Below, one piece after another: positions 1 to 10,751 of a stretch of DNA of 64,000 nucleotides. Each line of letters starts with the position of its first letter. Position 1 is the stretch's first letter. The position numbers and the translations under genes are program-made. Source of the DNA: Nelumbo lutea. Lineage: Eukaryota > Streptophyta > Magnoliopsida > Proteales > Nelumbonaceae. The notes beneath the pieces are model-generated. The model was not told the DNA's origin. It did no database searches and saw only the letters and a list, made by a program, of their open reading frames with translations. The stretch covers positions 75,264,401-75,328,400 of the forward strand of contig JAKGHH010000001.1 of assembly GCA_022828595.1 (NCBI GenBank), written 5' to 3'.

Positions 1-479
1 TGCTAATCGAATTTGATTCGGTTGAACTCTGGTTCCACGTAAATGACAAATACTTAATAAGTAATATTAATGAAAAGTTAAAATGGCCACAAAACCCAAT
101 AGTTTTAATTAATTAACTATTAATTAAAAGTTAAAATGATCCCAAAGCGCAAAGATTTTATTTAATTAGCTATTATTAATTAAAAGCTAAAATAGGCTCA
201 AAGCCCAACGTCAATGGAGAATTGACGATAATTAATGATTAATGAACAATTAATGACTAACAAACAATTAATAATGAGTTTAATTTTTAATTAATTAGCA
301 TAAAGTATTAAATAAAACTTTAATGTTTAATATACTTAACTAAACAACAACATTAATTGATTTTCAGTTCGATTCAGTTGAAAATTTCAGTCAAACCAAA
401 CCGGAACTGAAAACCGATTCTTTTTAAAAAAATAAAAGCCAAAGTAGACCGTTAACCCAATTAACTTATTCAGTTTGAT
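1..479. repeat. AT-rich repeat with decayed tandem units
   Basis: This AT-rich stretch has no gene. From about 73 to 235 a unit of about 54 bp is repeated three times with divergence. Each unit opens with AAAAGTTAAAATG or AAAAGCTAAAATA, followed by a CCAAAGCCCA-like segment and an ATTAATTA run; the starts lie near 73, 126 and 181. Motifs of the type GATTCAGTTGAAA and CAAACCAAACCGGAACTG at 361-480, and GATTTGATTCGGTTGAACTC-like sequence at the window start, suggest remnants of a non-autonomous transposon cut by the window edge. No termini can be assigned. Confidence 0.5.
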
Positions 480-1075
480 TCAGTTCCGTTTTCGGTGTCC
501 ATGGTTATTTGTTGATGGTATCCATGGATCACTAATAGGACCAATCCTGTCTCCTATACCAATATTATAGAGTATATTCTTTAATTTCATTGTGTTTTGC
601 CACCACAAAGAATCATCGAGTTTTGCTTTACTATTGAAGAAGCTTCTTTTTTTTTTTAAATATATAAATTGCAATTGATGAATCCATAGCTCATGTGTTC
701 CTTTGAGGAATTTCCATATTTACTTTGTAAATAAAGCCTTATTCATTGCCTTTGAGAGTCAAAGACCTAATCCCCCTTCATTCCTCATCTTACAAACCCT
801 CACCCAAGCAATGTTGTGCCCAAAACTTTGGTCTTTACACCCTTCCCACCAAAAGTTTCTATATAATCGATCAAGTTTAGATGAGACTTTTTTGGATAGC
901 AAATTGGTCTGCATACTATAAGTAGGGATGCTTTGGGCAAATACTTTTATCAATGAGGTTGTTCTCCTCACTTGCGAATGAGTCCTTGCTTGCCATGTGT
1001 CAAATTTGTGTTCAACCTTATCAATCAACATTTTATAAAAAATCACTATTACATATCTCATCTACCAATATTTTG
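480..1075 (-). pseudogene. LINE reverse-transcriptase C-terminal relic
   Basis: Minus-strand reading frames (759-1061, then 480-674) encode the region behind the catalytic core of a plant non-LTR retrotransposon ORF2. Diagnostic pieces are SIPTYSMQTNLLSK, LYRNFWWEG, HNIAWVRVCKMRNEGGLGL and, further along, GIGDRIGPISDPWIP. These match the pattern of the post-RT and zf-RVT region of LINE proteins (PxxxM, FWWG, WxxxCxPKxxGGLG, DPWIP). The catalytic RT motifs, endonuclease and ORF1 are absent, and the two pieces are separated by frame breaks, so this is a dead 5'-truncated or internal fragment. Confidence 0.8.
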
Positions 1076-1156
1076 AGTGGTAAGTAGGGTGCATCCAAGT
1101 CAGTGGACCTTTAAAACAATAAAACTCAGGTTAAGGGAATAAACTTGAATATCACT

Positions 1157-1856
1157 TGGTTTAGTGCGATCTGGTTGCTCCCAGTTGGAGGTGACTTGGT
1201 TTCCAGACGAACAGCGGATTAAACCTGCAAGGATACCAAAGAACCCTGGGATGTTAACCCGGTGAGGTTGCTCCGGTGCTTAAATTAGTAGGCTAGTAGC
1301 GAGCTAAAATTGCTTGAAAATGAGAGAGCTTGAGAGCAGGAAATCACGCATACCTTGCACCCCTGGGGGTGGAGCCTTTATATAATGGAGTCCTTGCGGG
1401 TTTCGCGGAGTAGTTCCAGAATCCTCGTAATGATGAGATCCGTTTCTGTGATAATGGGAAATAGTGTTGCTAACTAATAAGGTTTATCGAGTCCGCCCGA
1501 ATCGGCCGAGGGATATAATGCTGGCTGTTACGCGACGTGATCCCGTGAAGTCCAAGAACCGTCGGAGGGATTTTTGGGAACCTCACTGTGGTACATCGGT
1601 ATCCCCGAGTTGACGCCTTTAAGTCCCGAACTGAACTGAATGTTGAAGTGCCTTGCCCGCCAAGTGTTCTTGTTGCGATCTGGTACCGAGGCGATCTCAT
1701 TTCGGGGTGACCCTGTCTCAAGGTCACTTTAGCCTGGGGTAGGTGGGTACCCGAGACTGTTATGCTACGGGATGATCATGTTGAGCTATCATCTGTTAGT
1801 CAAGTCGTGTCCTCGTGTCCCCCTGTTACGAGGTCGGGCCAAATCACTTTTCATCA
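1157..1856 (-). repeat. 3' LTR of element A
   Basis: This is the left-hand 700-bp copy. On the plus strand it starts TGGTTTAGTGCGATCTGG and ends CTTTTCATCA. Its partner at 10752-11451 has exactly the same length and can be aligned throughout. Because the element is read on the minus strand, this is the downstream LTR. Confidence 0.93.
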
Positions 1857-1876
1857 ATTGCCCCCCACTCCCCGAG
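1857..1876 (-). other. Polypurine tract of element A
   Basis: Next to the inner edge of the 3' LTR, the minus strand reads GGGGAGTGGGGGGCAAT. A purine-rich tract here is the expected primer site for plus-strand DNA synthesis in LTR retrotransposons. Confidence 0.75.
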
Positions 1877-2139
1877 CTAGGGGTCCAGACCTGGTGCAGG
1901 GAGTTCATGATGTTGCAAGTGGATTTGGCTCGAGGTCCAAGGCGCTTCATTAGATGAATCATTGGTCAGATCAGTTCGGCTACTCGGCTCAACCAAGAAT
2001 AACCCAGGTCGCGTTCGGTTTACATGCGAACGTCAAAAAACGCGCTAAACCGATTTCAACCTTGGGGGTTGCGTAGACAGTTTTCTTCAGAGCTGTCGGA
2101 TCACTTTGATCTTGATCGTTGATTCTCTGGTACAGTGGC

Positions 2140-2147
2140 TATAAATA
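2140..2147 (+). promoter_or_regulatory. TATA box of the antisense gene, element A
   Basis: TATAAATA in the context GTGGCTATAAATAGGGGG lies 142 bp before the antisense ATG at 2282. The same octamer in almost the same context sits 152 bp before the antisense ATG in element B (26498-26505). Its position and conservation support a dedicated plus-strand promoter inside the element. Confidence 0.7.
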
Positions 2148-2281
2148 GGGGGACCCGAGACTCGTTTTCTTCGCCACAAGTTCATTAGCCTTCGGTCTTC
2201 CTATTCAGTGTTTCTTCCTAGTTCGGTCTTTCTCCTTGTTGAGTCTTCCCTAGCTTGCCTCTTCTATTCATTTTATCTTTC

Positions 2282-4186
2282 ATGTCTAGTTTTAGCTTTG
2301 ATAATCTGTTAGATGAGGTCGAGGTGGGAAACCCGAGCCAGGTTGATAGTCATACCGAAGCTACTTCGGGTTTGGAAATGGTCCGTTGCCCTCCTGAGGC
2401 GCAACCACTCCGAAAGGCGCAAGAGGCCTCTGGTAAGTTGGTATCATCCTCACACCGAGGTCAGGTGTCGGACAACTTTGGCCCATCAATAATGACAGCG
2501 GATAGGCTTCAGGCCTTAATAGCTTGGTATAACCTCCCAAATGACCTCATTTATAGTCTTCCGTTAGGCAACTTCCCTTGGGAGCATGATCACAACAAGA
2601 TCGTGATCTTCAAGGAGCAGCTCACAGTTGGTCTTCGTCTTCTGTTGCACCCCATGATTGTAGAAATCTTGAAACTTTTCAACATCACCATAGACCAACT
2701 GCACCTGAACTCAATTCGCAATGTACTAGGGACCATCTCATTTTTTTATGACTATAACCTACCCCTCGAGCTCAATATCTTCTCTTCGATCTTGTGCATC
2801 AAGAAGAATGTCTCCTATGTCCTTCCTGAGCATAGGCGAACCTACTGCTTATCTCCTCGTCCGGGCTACAAGCTTTTGCACAAGTTCCCAAATAGGGTCC
2901 CGACCTGGAAGAGGGGATACTTCATGGTTCGAAACACTGAGGGATGGCCTTTCCCAACCCACTGAAGGGCAGCCATTCAGGATCCTAGTGTCAGACTGGA
3001 CCTGAAAACAAGGGAAGTGCTCCAATCTTGGGCGGAGCTTGGCCTTAACTTCACGGACTACATGGTTGAAGACAAGCTTGTGCAGGTTGGCCTAAGCCCT
3101 GGTAGGTCGTCTCTGTTTGGGTTTTTCCTTTATTTCTGATAATGTTGCCGACGTTTTGTTTTTGATGCAGCTCCCATGAAGCTCGCTGCAGATCAACTCC
3201 TTGGTCAGATGAAGGGGAAGAAGAAGCGAGCTACCAAAAGGGCTCGCATCGAGTGATCGCAGTCTACCGAGCCTGAGTCCGAACAGCCCTCCATTACATA
3301 ACCTCCAATAATCGACCTGATCGAAGAGGAACCAGGGAGGGCCTCCCCGCCTCGTGCGCCCAAGGAAGCAACTTCGGAGCCAGCTCCTGCATCTGCCACG
3401 TCTTCAGGCAACAAGGAAGCAGTTCGGAGTATCCTGACTCCGAAATGTAGCCTTCGAAAGAGCAAGGGCGCGGTGTACGCTGAAGAGGTTGCTGGCTGGG
3501 CCGAGCTATCGGTCACTCAGCTCGGGGCTCAAGCAGCTACTCACTGCATGGTGGTAAGTTCTATCTTGACTTCTTCAATTTCATGCTTAAAACTTTTCTG
3601 ATACTAACTGTGGTTCTCTTGGTAGGTAAACTCCATCATGCACACTCTAACGTACCGGTCTGAGCTACACTTGAAGCGGGCTCTTGTGGCTGAGTTCTCA
3701 TCTCGTGAAGCTCATGCCGAGTTGAATCTGGCCCATAACGAGATCAGCCAGGTGAAGAACGATGCCCAAGCTCAAAAGTAGCTCATTTTGCTGCTAATGT
3801 CCGAGAAGACAGTGTTGGAGCGGGAGGTGGAAAACCTCGAGGCTCATGTCAAGGAATGGACCGAGGTACTCCTTCAGGTGGTGGAAGAATCCAAGGCAAA
3901 GGCCATCGAAGAGTACAAGAGTTCGGAGGAGTTCCAAGGAGAGCTGATGGAAGCCAGGTCGGAAGGTTACCGCAAGGGCTTCAACTCAGTAGATGGATGA
4001 CCAGGCACGAGTTCCCCCAGCTTAATCTGAGCGCTATCACCACCTCGAGGGTTGGCCCTTGAAGCCGCCGAAGACCCAGACTCTGAGGCAGAGACTGACG
4101 ACAAGTTGCTTGACATTGGAGAGGCCGATGCTGACGAAAGGGTTGATCCTCCTGTTGAGGCCTCAGACAAGGGCGAAGAGCACTGA
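2282..4186 (+). pseudogene. Antisense third gene of element A (PF04195-like), spliced, decayed
   Basis: This plus-strand gene lies between pol and the 3' LTR and is convergent with pol. Three exons are inferred: 2282-3101, 3171-3553 and 3626-4186. The introns are GT-AG, of 69 bp (phase 1) and 72 bp (phase 0). The frame stays open across all three exons apart from point stops at 2963, 3254, 3299, 3779, 3998 and 4028; no frameshift is needed. Several stops fit C-to-T decay of CGA, CAA, CAG or TGG. Exon 1 encodes the conserved domain (YSLPLGNFPWEHDHNKIVIF, then IEILKLFNITIDQLHLNSIR-like residues) seen in plant 'putative gypsy type transposon' proteins, Pfam PF04195. Exon 2 begins with a basic segment (KGKKKRATKRARIE). 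Exon 3 is rich in K, E and heptad-like leucines, probably coiled coil, with an acidic tail. Function is unknown; antisense ORFs are reported in Tat-lineage elements. Confidence 0.8.
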
Positions 4187-4826
4187 GTCTTCCGTGTAAA
4201 TCCCGGGCCTGCGAGCTCGACTTAGAGTAAAGGATTTTTTTTGTAACGAGGTCTTCACATCAATGAAATATACTTTTTGCCAAATGCTCCAAGTGCAAAT
4301 AATTCTCTAATTGGTCGAACTAACCAAATAAGTATAGGTTACCCCAAACTGTCGAGCTACCGAGCTGGACTACAAGTAGGGATAACTTCGTATGATGTAC
4401 CCGAGATGTGTGGACATTGTACGGTATCTACCCGACCTGTCTGTGCACGGGCTACTTGGTGATGCTAGGTGTCCCTTTGCTGGGGTTCAACTTTTTCGTC
4501 GTATGCCGAGGTGGGTTAGACATCATAGGGTTTATACCCGAGCTGTCTATACCTTAGACATGAAATGAGTTGCCCATGCCGAAGAGGCGATTAGGTCGTG
4601 TCTGCCCATGCTGAGGAGGCGATTGGGGCTTATGAGGTGCCGAGGTCTTTTGTTAGCTCGGCACCTTAACCTTTAAGCTTTAAGAGCGACTCATAGTCCG
4701 CTCTTGGTTTTGCCCATGCCAAAGAGGCGATTGGGGCTTATGAGGTGCCAAGGTCTTTTATCAGCTCGACACTTTTAGTCCTTGGACTTCTGGGAGTGAC
4801 TCGTAGTCCTCTCTCCAGTTCGGCAA
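4187..4826. other. Spacer between antisense gene and pol, element A
   Basis: Untranslated convergent spacer. It contains a repeated motif of the type TTGCCCATGCCGAAGAGGCGATTGGG near 4571, 4604 and 4713, and a repeated AGGTGCCGAGGTCTTTT-like segment (near 4637 and 4743). A diverged version of the same repeats lies in the matching spacer of element B (about 28990-29260). No ORF is supported. Confidence 0.6.
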
Positions 4827-5850
4827 TCACAGGTAGTATCGCCTCAAGTTGCCGGTGTTCCACACTCGAGGTATCTGTTTTCCTTCTAAGGTTTCGAGCT
4901 CATATGTACCTTCTCCGAGTACCCGTCTTACTCAGTACGGACCTTCCCAGTTCGGTCCGAGCTTACCAACACTGGGCTCAAGTACCATGACTTTTCTAAG
5001 GACCAGGTCACTGACACGAAAGTGTCGTTTCTTGACCCGGGCATTATAGTACCGAGCCACCCTTTGCTGGTAGGCTATAGTCCGAATGTATGCTAGGTCC
5101 CGTACTTCTTCCACCAGGTCGAGGTTGGTATAGAGCTCATCGTCGTTCACTTCTTCGTCATATGCCTCTAGGCATAATGTAGGCACCTCGATCTTGGCTG
5201 GGATTACCGCTTCCGTGCCATAGGTGATGTTGAAGAGGGTTTCACCTGTGGCGGTCTTGACGGTGGTTCGGTAAGCCCATAGTATACTAGGCAGCTCGTC
5301 TACTCATAGTCCCTTAGCTCAGGCTAAGCGGGCCTTTAGTCCACGGAGTATAGCTCTGTTCGTGACTTTTGCCTACCCATTTGCCTGAGGGTGTGCCACC
5401 AAAGTGAAGTTTTGTTGTATCCCCATCTCGGCACACCAACTCTGGAACTTGATATCTTCAAATTGCTTACTGTTGTCAAAGATAAGCACCCGATGTAGCC
5501 CGATGCGACATACTATATTCCTCTGAAAGAAGTTTTGTATTCTTCGGGCTGTGATTGTTGCTAGGGATTCCGCCTCCACCCACTTCGTGAAGTAATCCAC
5601 TTCTAACACCAGGAATCTCCTCTGTCTTGTCGCTGGCGGGAATGGTCCAAAAATGTTGATTCCCCACTGTGCGAAGGGCCATGGGCTAGTGAGGTACTTT
5701 AGGTCGGTAGTAGGTCGATGGGGGATGTTGGCATGCCTTTGGCATTTATTGCACTTCTTGACAAGCTCAAGTGCGTCTACTTTCATTGTGAGCCAGTAGT
5801 ACTCCCGTCGCAGCACTTTCTAGGCGAGAACCCTGCCCCCCAAGTGTCCA
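4827..5850 (-). pseudogene. Integrase of element A
   Basis: This is the C-terminal part of the minus-strand polyprotein, ending in RRYYL and a stop at 4827-4829. The zinc-binding segment is visible as CNKCQRHANIPHRP. The catalytic core follows: DYFTKWVEAE (first D), then LIFDNSKQFED (second D; the usual glycine after DN is serine). The third-acid region is damaged: after HPQANG comes a stop codon, and the downstream residues read AKVTNRA where GQAEVTNRA is expected, so the catalytic Glu is Lys. The C-terminal GKQIPRVWN segment is retained. It would have inserted the cDNA into host DNA; this copy cannot make an active enzyme. Confidence 0.88.
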
Positions 5851-7880
5851 CCACACAAGCCTTCATGAGTGTCATAGAGAATGAGCTTGGCCTCTGAGGG
5901 TCGCAAGTAGCACAAGTAGGGGAGCGTGTAGGTTCTTCGCTATAGCCGTCCGTCTATCATGACATACTTGGCTGCCTGGCGCTCTACCCTTTTGCCCACA
6001 TTGCAATCTATAGGGAGGGTCCTGTGAATCAGATAGCTCGTGAGTGGGTCAATCCAGCTCGACTTTGCTTGTGCAACAGGAGTGACCTCTTCTGCCCCCT
6101 CAAGAATGCTAGGTCGAGGTAAATTCTCTATATACACAGTCCTCATGGTGTTGTTGCTCATGCTGGCTAATTGGGACAAAGCATCGGCCTCAGCGTTATT
6201 GGACATTGGAATCTGCTTGATGAAATATGGCTGGAAGCTATGTAGAACTTCCCTGACCTTGGCTAGATAAGCATCCATGGTGGGGTCGGAAGCTTCATAA
6301 TCGCCGATGACCTGGTTGATCATGAGCTGGGAGTCACTACAGATGACGATGTGTTTTGCTTGTACTTTTGCTAGAGTGAGCCCGACTTATTAGTGCTTCA
6401 TGCTTCGCTTTGTTATTAGATACTATGAACTCGAACCGAAGTGCGTACTCTAGCTTCACCCCGCTTGGACCATACAGAATAATGCCGGCTTCGCTTCCTT
6501 GTTGATTAGATGAGCTGTCGACGTGGAGGATCCAGGACTCCTCGTCCCAGGTCGGCCTTGATCTAACCAGGACTGGTGTCGCATTGGTTGAAGCTTCCTC
6601 TCTATGCTCGAGCTCGATCAACTTAGGGACTGTAGTGTGGAAGGTGCATTCTACAATGAAATCGGCCAAGGCTTGGGCCTTAATCGCCGTCCGAGGCTCA
6701 TACCGGATGTCATACTCGCTGAGTTCAATGGCCCACTTCGTTAATCTGCCAAATACCTCAGGCTTGAGTAAGATCTGCCTCAGAGGTTTGTTGGTGAGGA
6801 TGATGATGGTGTGGGCTTGGAAGTACGGACGAAGCTTCCGAGCTGCTATGACTAGCGCGTATGCCAACTTCTCAATCTCTGGGTACCTTGTTTCGGCGTC
6901 TTGCAAAACTTTGCTGACATAGTAGATACGTCATTGGACCCGGTCTACTTCCTTTATTAGTACCAAGCTTACTACCTCATCACTTGCGGAGAAGTACAAC
7001 TTTAAAACATCTCCCTCCTCGGGTCGGGTCAGAACCGGGATGCTAGCTAGGTATTTTTTCAGCTCATCGAAGGCGAGTTGGCATTCTTCGATCCACTCAA
7101 AATCCTTACTTTTCTTAATTGCCTTGAAAAAAGGCAGGCAATGATTTGCCGACTTGGACATGAAGTGGCTCAGAGCGGCTATATGACTGGTCAGCCTTTG
7201 AACCTCCTTCAATTTACGAGGTGGCCTCATATCCAGGATGGCCTTTATTTTTTTAGGGTTGGCTTCAATGCCACGTCGATTGACTATGTAGCCCAGGAAT
7301 TTACCCGAGGTGACACCGAAGACACTTGTTAGGGTTTAATTTCATATTGTATTTGCGCAAAATTTCAAAAACACACTATAAATCATTTATTAAACAGTTT
7401 GAAAACTAGGTCTTAACGACCATATCGTCTACATAGCATTCAACCTCATTGCCGATCAACAATTTAAATAGTTTGTTTACAAGTCTTTGGAAGGTCGCCC
7501 CAGCATTTTTTTAGCCCAAAGGGCATGACCTTGTAGTAGTACAATCTTAGTGCAGTTATGAATGCCGTTTTTTCCTCGTCGGTAGGGTCCATCCGGATCT
7601 GGCTGTATCCTGAGTACGCGTCCATGAAACTCAACAACTTGTGCCTTTAGGTCACGTCCACTAGATTGTCGATCTTAGGGAGTGGGAAATAATCCTTCGG
7701 GCAAGCTTGATTCAGGTCGGTATAATCGACGCACATGTGCTGTTTACCGTTGGCCTTTTTTACCAGAACTGGGTTATCCACCAAACTCGGGTAATGGACC
7801 TCCCTGATGAAATCGGCTGCAAGAGCTTCCCGACTTCCTCGTCGACTATCCTCTAGCACTCCGGGGCGAGGTTGCGTTTT
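5851..7880 (-). pseudogene. Reverse transcriptase and tandem RNase H of element A
   Basis: Minus-strand pol segment. RT starts around VHYPSLVDNPVLVKKANGK, followed by MCVDYTDLNQACPKDYFPLP. The catalytic YVDD is present at 7424-7435. The RT thumb and Ty3-type RNase H follow (LPFFKAIKKSKDFEW, AFDELKKYLASIPVLTRPEE). A second, archaeal-type RNase H module (ILHVDSSSNQQGSEAGIIL) comes after it, which marks the Tat lineage. Its NNEAEYEAL-type motif reads NNKAKHEAL here, so key acidic residues are lost. Frame breaks occur near 7240-7640 and at 6323-6337. The enzyme would copy the element RNA in cytoplasmic particles; this copy is inactive. Confidence 0.88.
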
Positions 7881-8044
7881 CTCTATCTAACTGCCCTGAC
7901 TAAAGGATCAGTATTCAATTTGTGAGTTATAATACTAGGATCTATTCCGGTCATCTCTGCCGTGGACCACGCAAATATGTCTAAATTTTTAAGTAAAAAG
8001 CATACAAGCTGAGAATGGAGTGGTTCCTCGATTGATGCGTCAAT

Positions 8045-8863
8045 CTAGAGAGTTTTGGCTGGATCTTCCTTTGAGACCGGGATGTGGACCATCTCTTTAG
8101 TTGGCATGGATTGCTGCTCGGGATACTCTACAGGTCGCTCGAGCTCAATATCAGCCGCTAGCTTGGCCTTCCCCTTAAGAGCGACGACACAACACTTGCG
8201 AGACTTGAGTTGGTCACCTCGCACTACCCCTACTCCGTAGTCCGTAGGGAACTTCATGGCCAAGTAGTAGGTGGAAAGCACTGCGCGAAGTGCGTGGGTA
8301 ATAGGCCGACCTACTATGGTGTTGTTTGGGGAGAGAGTCGTGACCACCAGGAATGTATGATCGAACCTCATGATGTTGGGCCACATGCCGACCTCTACAG
8401 GTATTGAGACTCGACCTAGCAGTCTGACCTCTTCTCCGTTGAAGCCCACCAGGGGTGTATCTATTGGCTTGAGATCGCCTTCCTGGAGCTAGAGCTTGTC
8501 GAATGCGTCCTTGAACAGGATGTCCGCTAAATTGCCTGAATCGACCAGAACGCGCTTCACCCCAAAGTCGTTGATCCTCAATTTTATGACTAGGGCATCG
8601 TCATGGGGATACTGAACCCCGTGCGCATCATCCTCTGTAAAGAATGTTGGATCTTCGAGCCTAAGTCGCTTTGGTGAATTCTGCTCCTCATGTTCTAGTT
8701 CGCGAACTGAGGCTTTCCCTGCTGCTGAGGTGTAGCCCATGACAATAGACCCGCCAGTAATCATATTGATTACTCCGCGGATTGGTCTCTCTTCGGACAG
8801 CTGTCTCTATGGCTGCTCACTCTGTCTGCTGCTGGACTCAGGAGCATTTCTCCTTTGCTCCCC
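8045..8863 (-). pseudogene. Aspartic protease region of element A
   Basis: The minus-strand segment between gag and RT. VLVDSGNLADILF carries the DSG catalytic triplet of retropepsins. It is preceded by the MITGGSIVMGYTSAAGKASV linker and followed by the domain's C-terminal half (MWPNIMRFDHTFLVV, YNTIIGRP-like NNTIVGRP, HLAMKFPT-like YLAMKFPT). Stops separate it from gag (8864) and between 8449 and 8489. It would have cleaved the Gag-Pol polyprotein. Confidence 0.85.
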
Positions 8864-10684
8864 CTACCGATCTGTCTGGTTTTTGTTTTCTTTTTGTACA
8901 AAATTTTTTAAGTATTCGCGACAAATGAGTTCATCTATCTCATCGCGGAGATTTCTACAATTCTCGGTGCTATGACCATGATCTTTATAAAAATGACAAT
9001 AAACATTTCTGTTCCTAGTGGCGGGATCTCCCCTCAACTGAAGTGGGCACTTCACATAAGAGGCGTCCTTGATCGCCATGAGGATTTCTCCCCGCTTCGC
9101 GTTGAGGGGCGTGTAGCTCATCCTTTCAACCGGAGGAGTTCGGGAATGCTGATCTGACTTGTTTTCTCCCCTGGTCGGGGATTTGCTTTTTCTTCTTTTG
9201 CTGCCACCGTTGTTCAGGTTGTCATCTTCCCTTTTTCTCTTATCCTCTAGGGCTTTAGTCTTTTGGTTCATCTCCTCTTCGGTCCCAATGAATTGATCGA
9301 CAAGCTTGAGGAATTTGGTGATGTCTTTGGGCTTGTTTGCCACTACATGCCACTTGAATTCCCTGTGGGTAATACCCTTCTTTGCTGTCGTGAGTCTTAT
9401 AGTGGAATCCAAGTTGGGGATCTGCAAACAAGTGTCATTGAAGCGTTTGATGTAGCTTCGAATCGACTCCCCTTCCCTCTGGACTATGTTGAGGAGGCTT
9501 TCTTGTGACCTTTTCTTGCTGGTGATGAAGTGCGAGGTGAACATCTGCATGAACGGCACCCAACTCTTGATCGTCTCGGGCACGAGGTTCCTGTACCATG
9601 TGCGAGCTACTCCTTTGAAGGTCATAGAGAAGGCAATGCACATGCAAGATTCATCAGCCCCAACTAGGTGCATCTGGGATTGGAAAGAGTCTACATGATC
9701 ATTTGGGTCGAATGACCCATCATACTTATCCAACAAAGTTACTTTGAAGTCATTTGGCATCAGGGTGGCCAGGAGCTTGGAGGACAAAGGAGATGACACG
9801 AAGAGGAGGGGAGCAGTCTTCGTGGCTTTCGAGCTTGCCTCCTCTTTTCCTTTAGGCTACTCGGGTTGACTAGGTCCAACGAGTTGGCTTGGAGCTACTG
9901 CTCGACGTGCCTTAGGACGTCGCCTTTGCTACTTCTCAACTGGCTCCGCATTGGTGATGCTGACCTCCGTGTTGTTGGGCAATGTCCTGGCATGGAGAGG
10001 TTCGGACTGTTGATGCTAGCTGCTGTGGACAGAGGGGCCTCGTCTGGAGTCCGTGGCCAGAACCCCAAACCGGTTCCCTGCAAGCGAACCTTCTAGTTGT
10101 GAGGGCCGAGGTGAAGTAGCTCTGACGGGATGAGTGTCTCCTGACCTATTCACTTGCTGCGAGGCAGGAGGGGTAAATTGTTTTTCCCTCCAGTTGTAGG
10201 ACGAGACCTGACTCCTGAGAGGATTCTGGATCTGGAAAGTCTCTCCCCGGCGAGGAGGGCAATTGTTCTGACAATGAGACTTGTTCTAGTGTGCTGCCGG
10301 ATGCCGAGGTGGAACCGACCATTGATTCTTCTAAAGTGGTGGGAACTACTACTAGTAAATGTGGTGCAAAACCTGATGTTGGTAATGCTGAAATTGCTAG
10401 ACCTGTTGCATTTAGGCTTGAATAGCCCACACGCAATGTACTAGATCGTTGAGCTGATGTTGTCCGACTCCAGGGGGAACCACAAATGGTTCAACAAAGG
10501 TTGCACCTACTACAGGAGGAAGTGGGGTGTCCACAGGCACAATTGCTTGAGGCACAGTCAGCATTGGGATCCCACCCATGGAGAGCGGTATGGTGAATTG
10601 ACCGATGCACACAGTCGGGATCTGAGGTTGCCCCTCAGAGACGTTCATTTCACCGTTCTGTTCTGCATTGCTAGAGGATGCCAT
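8864..10684 (-). pseudogene. gag of element A
   Basis: The probable start is the ATG at 10684-10682 (MASSSNAEQNGEMN), about 50 bp inside the PBS. The N-terminal piece is open to 10412, then frame breaks follow up to about 9800. The capsid core at 9800-8864 is open: DKYDGSFDPNDHVDSFQSQM, RTWYRNLVPETIKSW, LLNIVQREGESIRSYIKRFN. A basic linker and one zinc-knuckle-like motif follow (CHFYKDHGHSTENC, of the form CX2-3CX..HX4C but altered). Homologous protein is encoded at 33177-35055 in element B. Gag would form the virus-like particle. Confidence 0.87.
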
Positions 10685-10732
10685 TGATTTTGAGTTTGAG
10701 ATTTTTAGGGGAAAGAGGCTTCTAGTAGCGCT

Positions 10733-10750
10733 TCCCACAGATGGTGCCAA
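10733..10750 (-). other. Primer binding site of element A
   Basis: One base inside the 5' LTR, the minus strand reads TTGGCACCATCTGTGGGA. This matches the TGGCGCCGTCTGTGGGAA-type PBS common in plant Ty3/gypsy elements, with C-to-T type changes. I do not assign the tRNA without a database comparison. Confidence 0.8.
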
Positions 10751-10751
10751 T

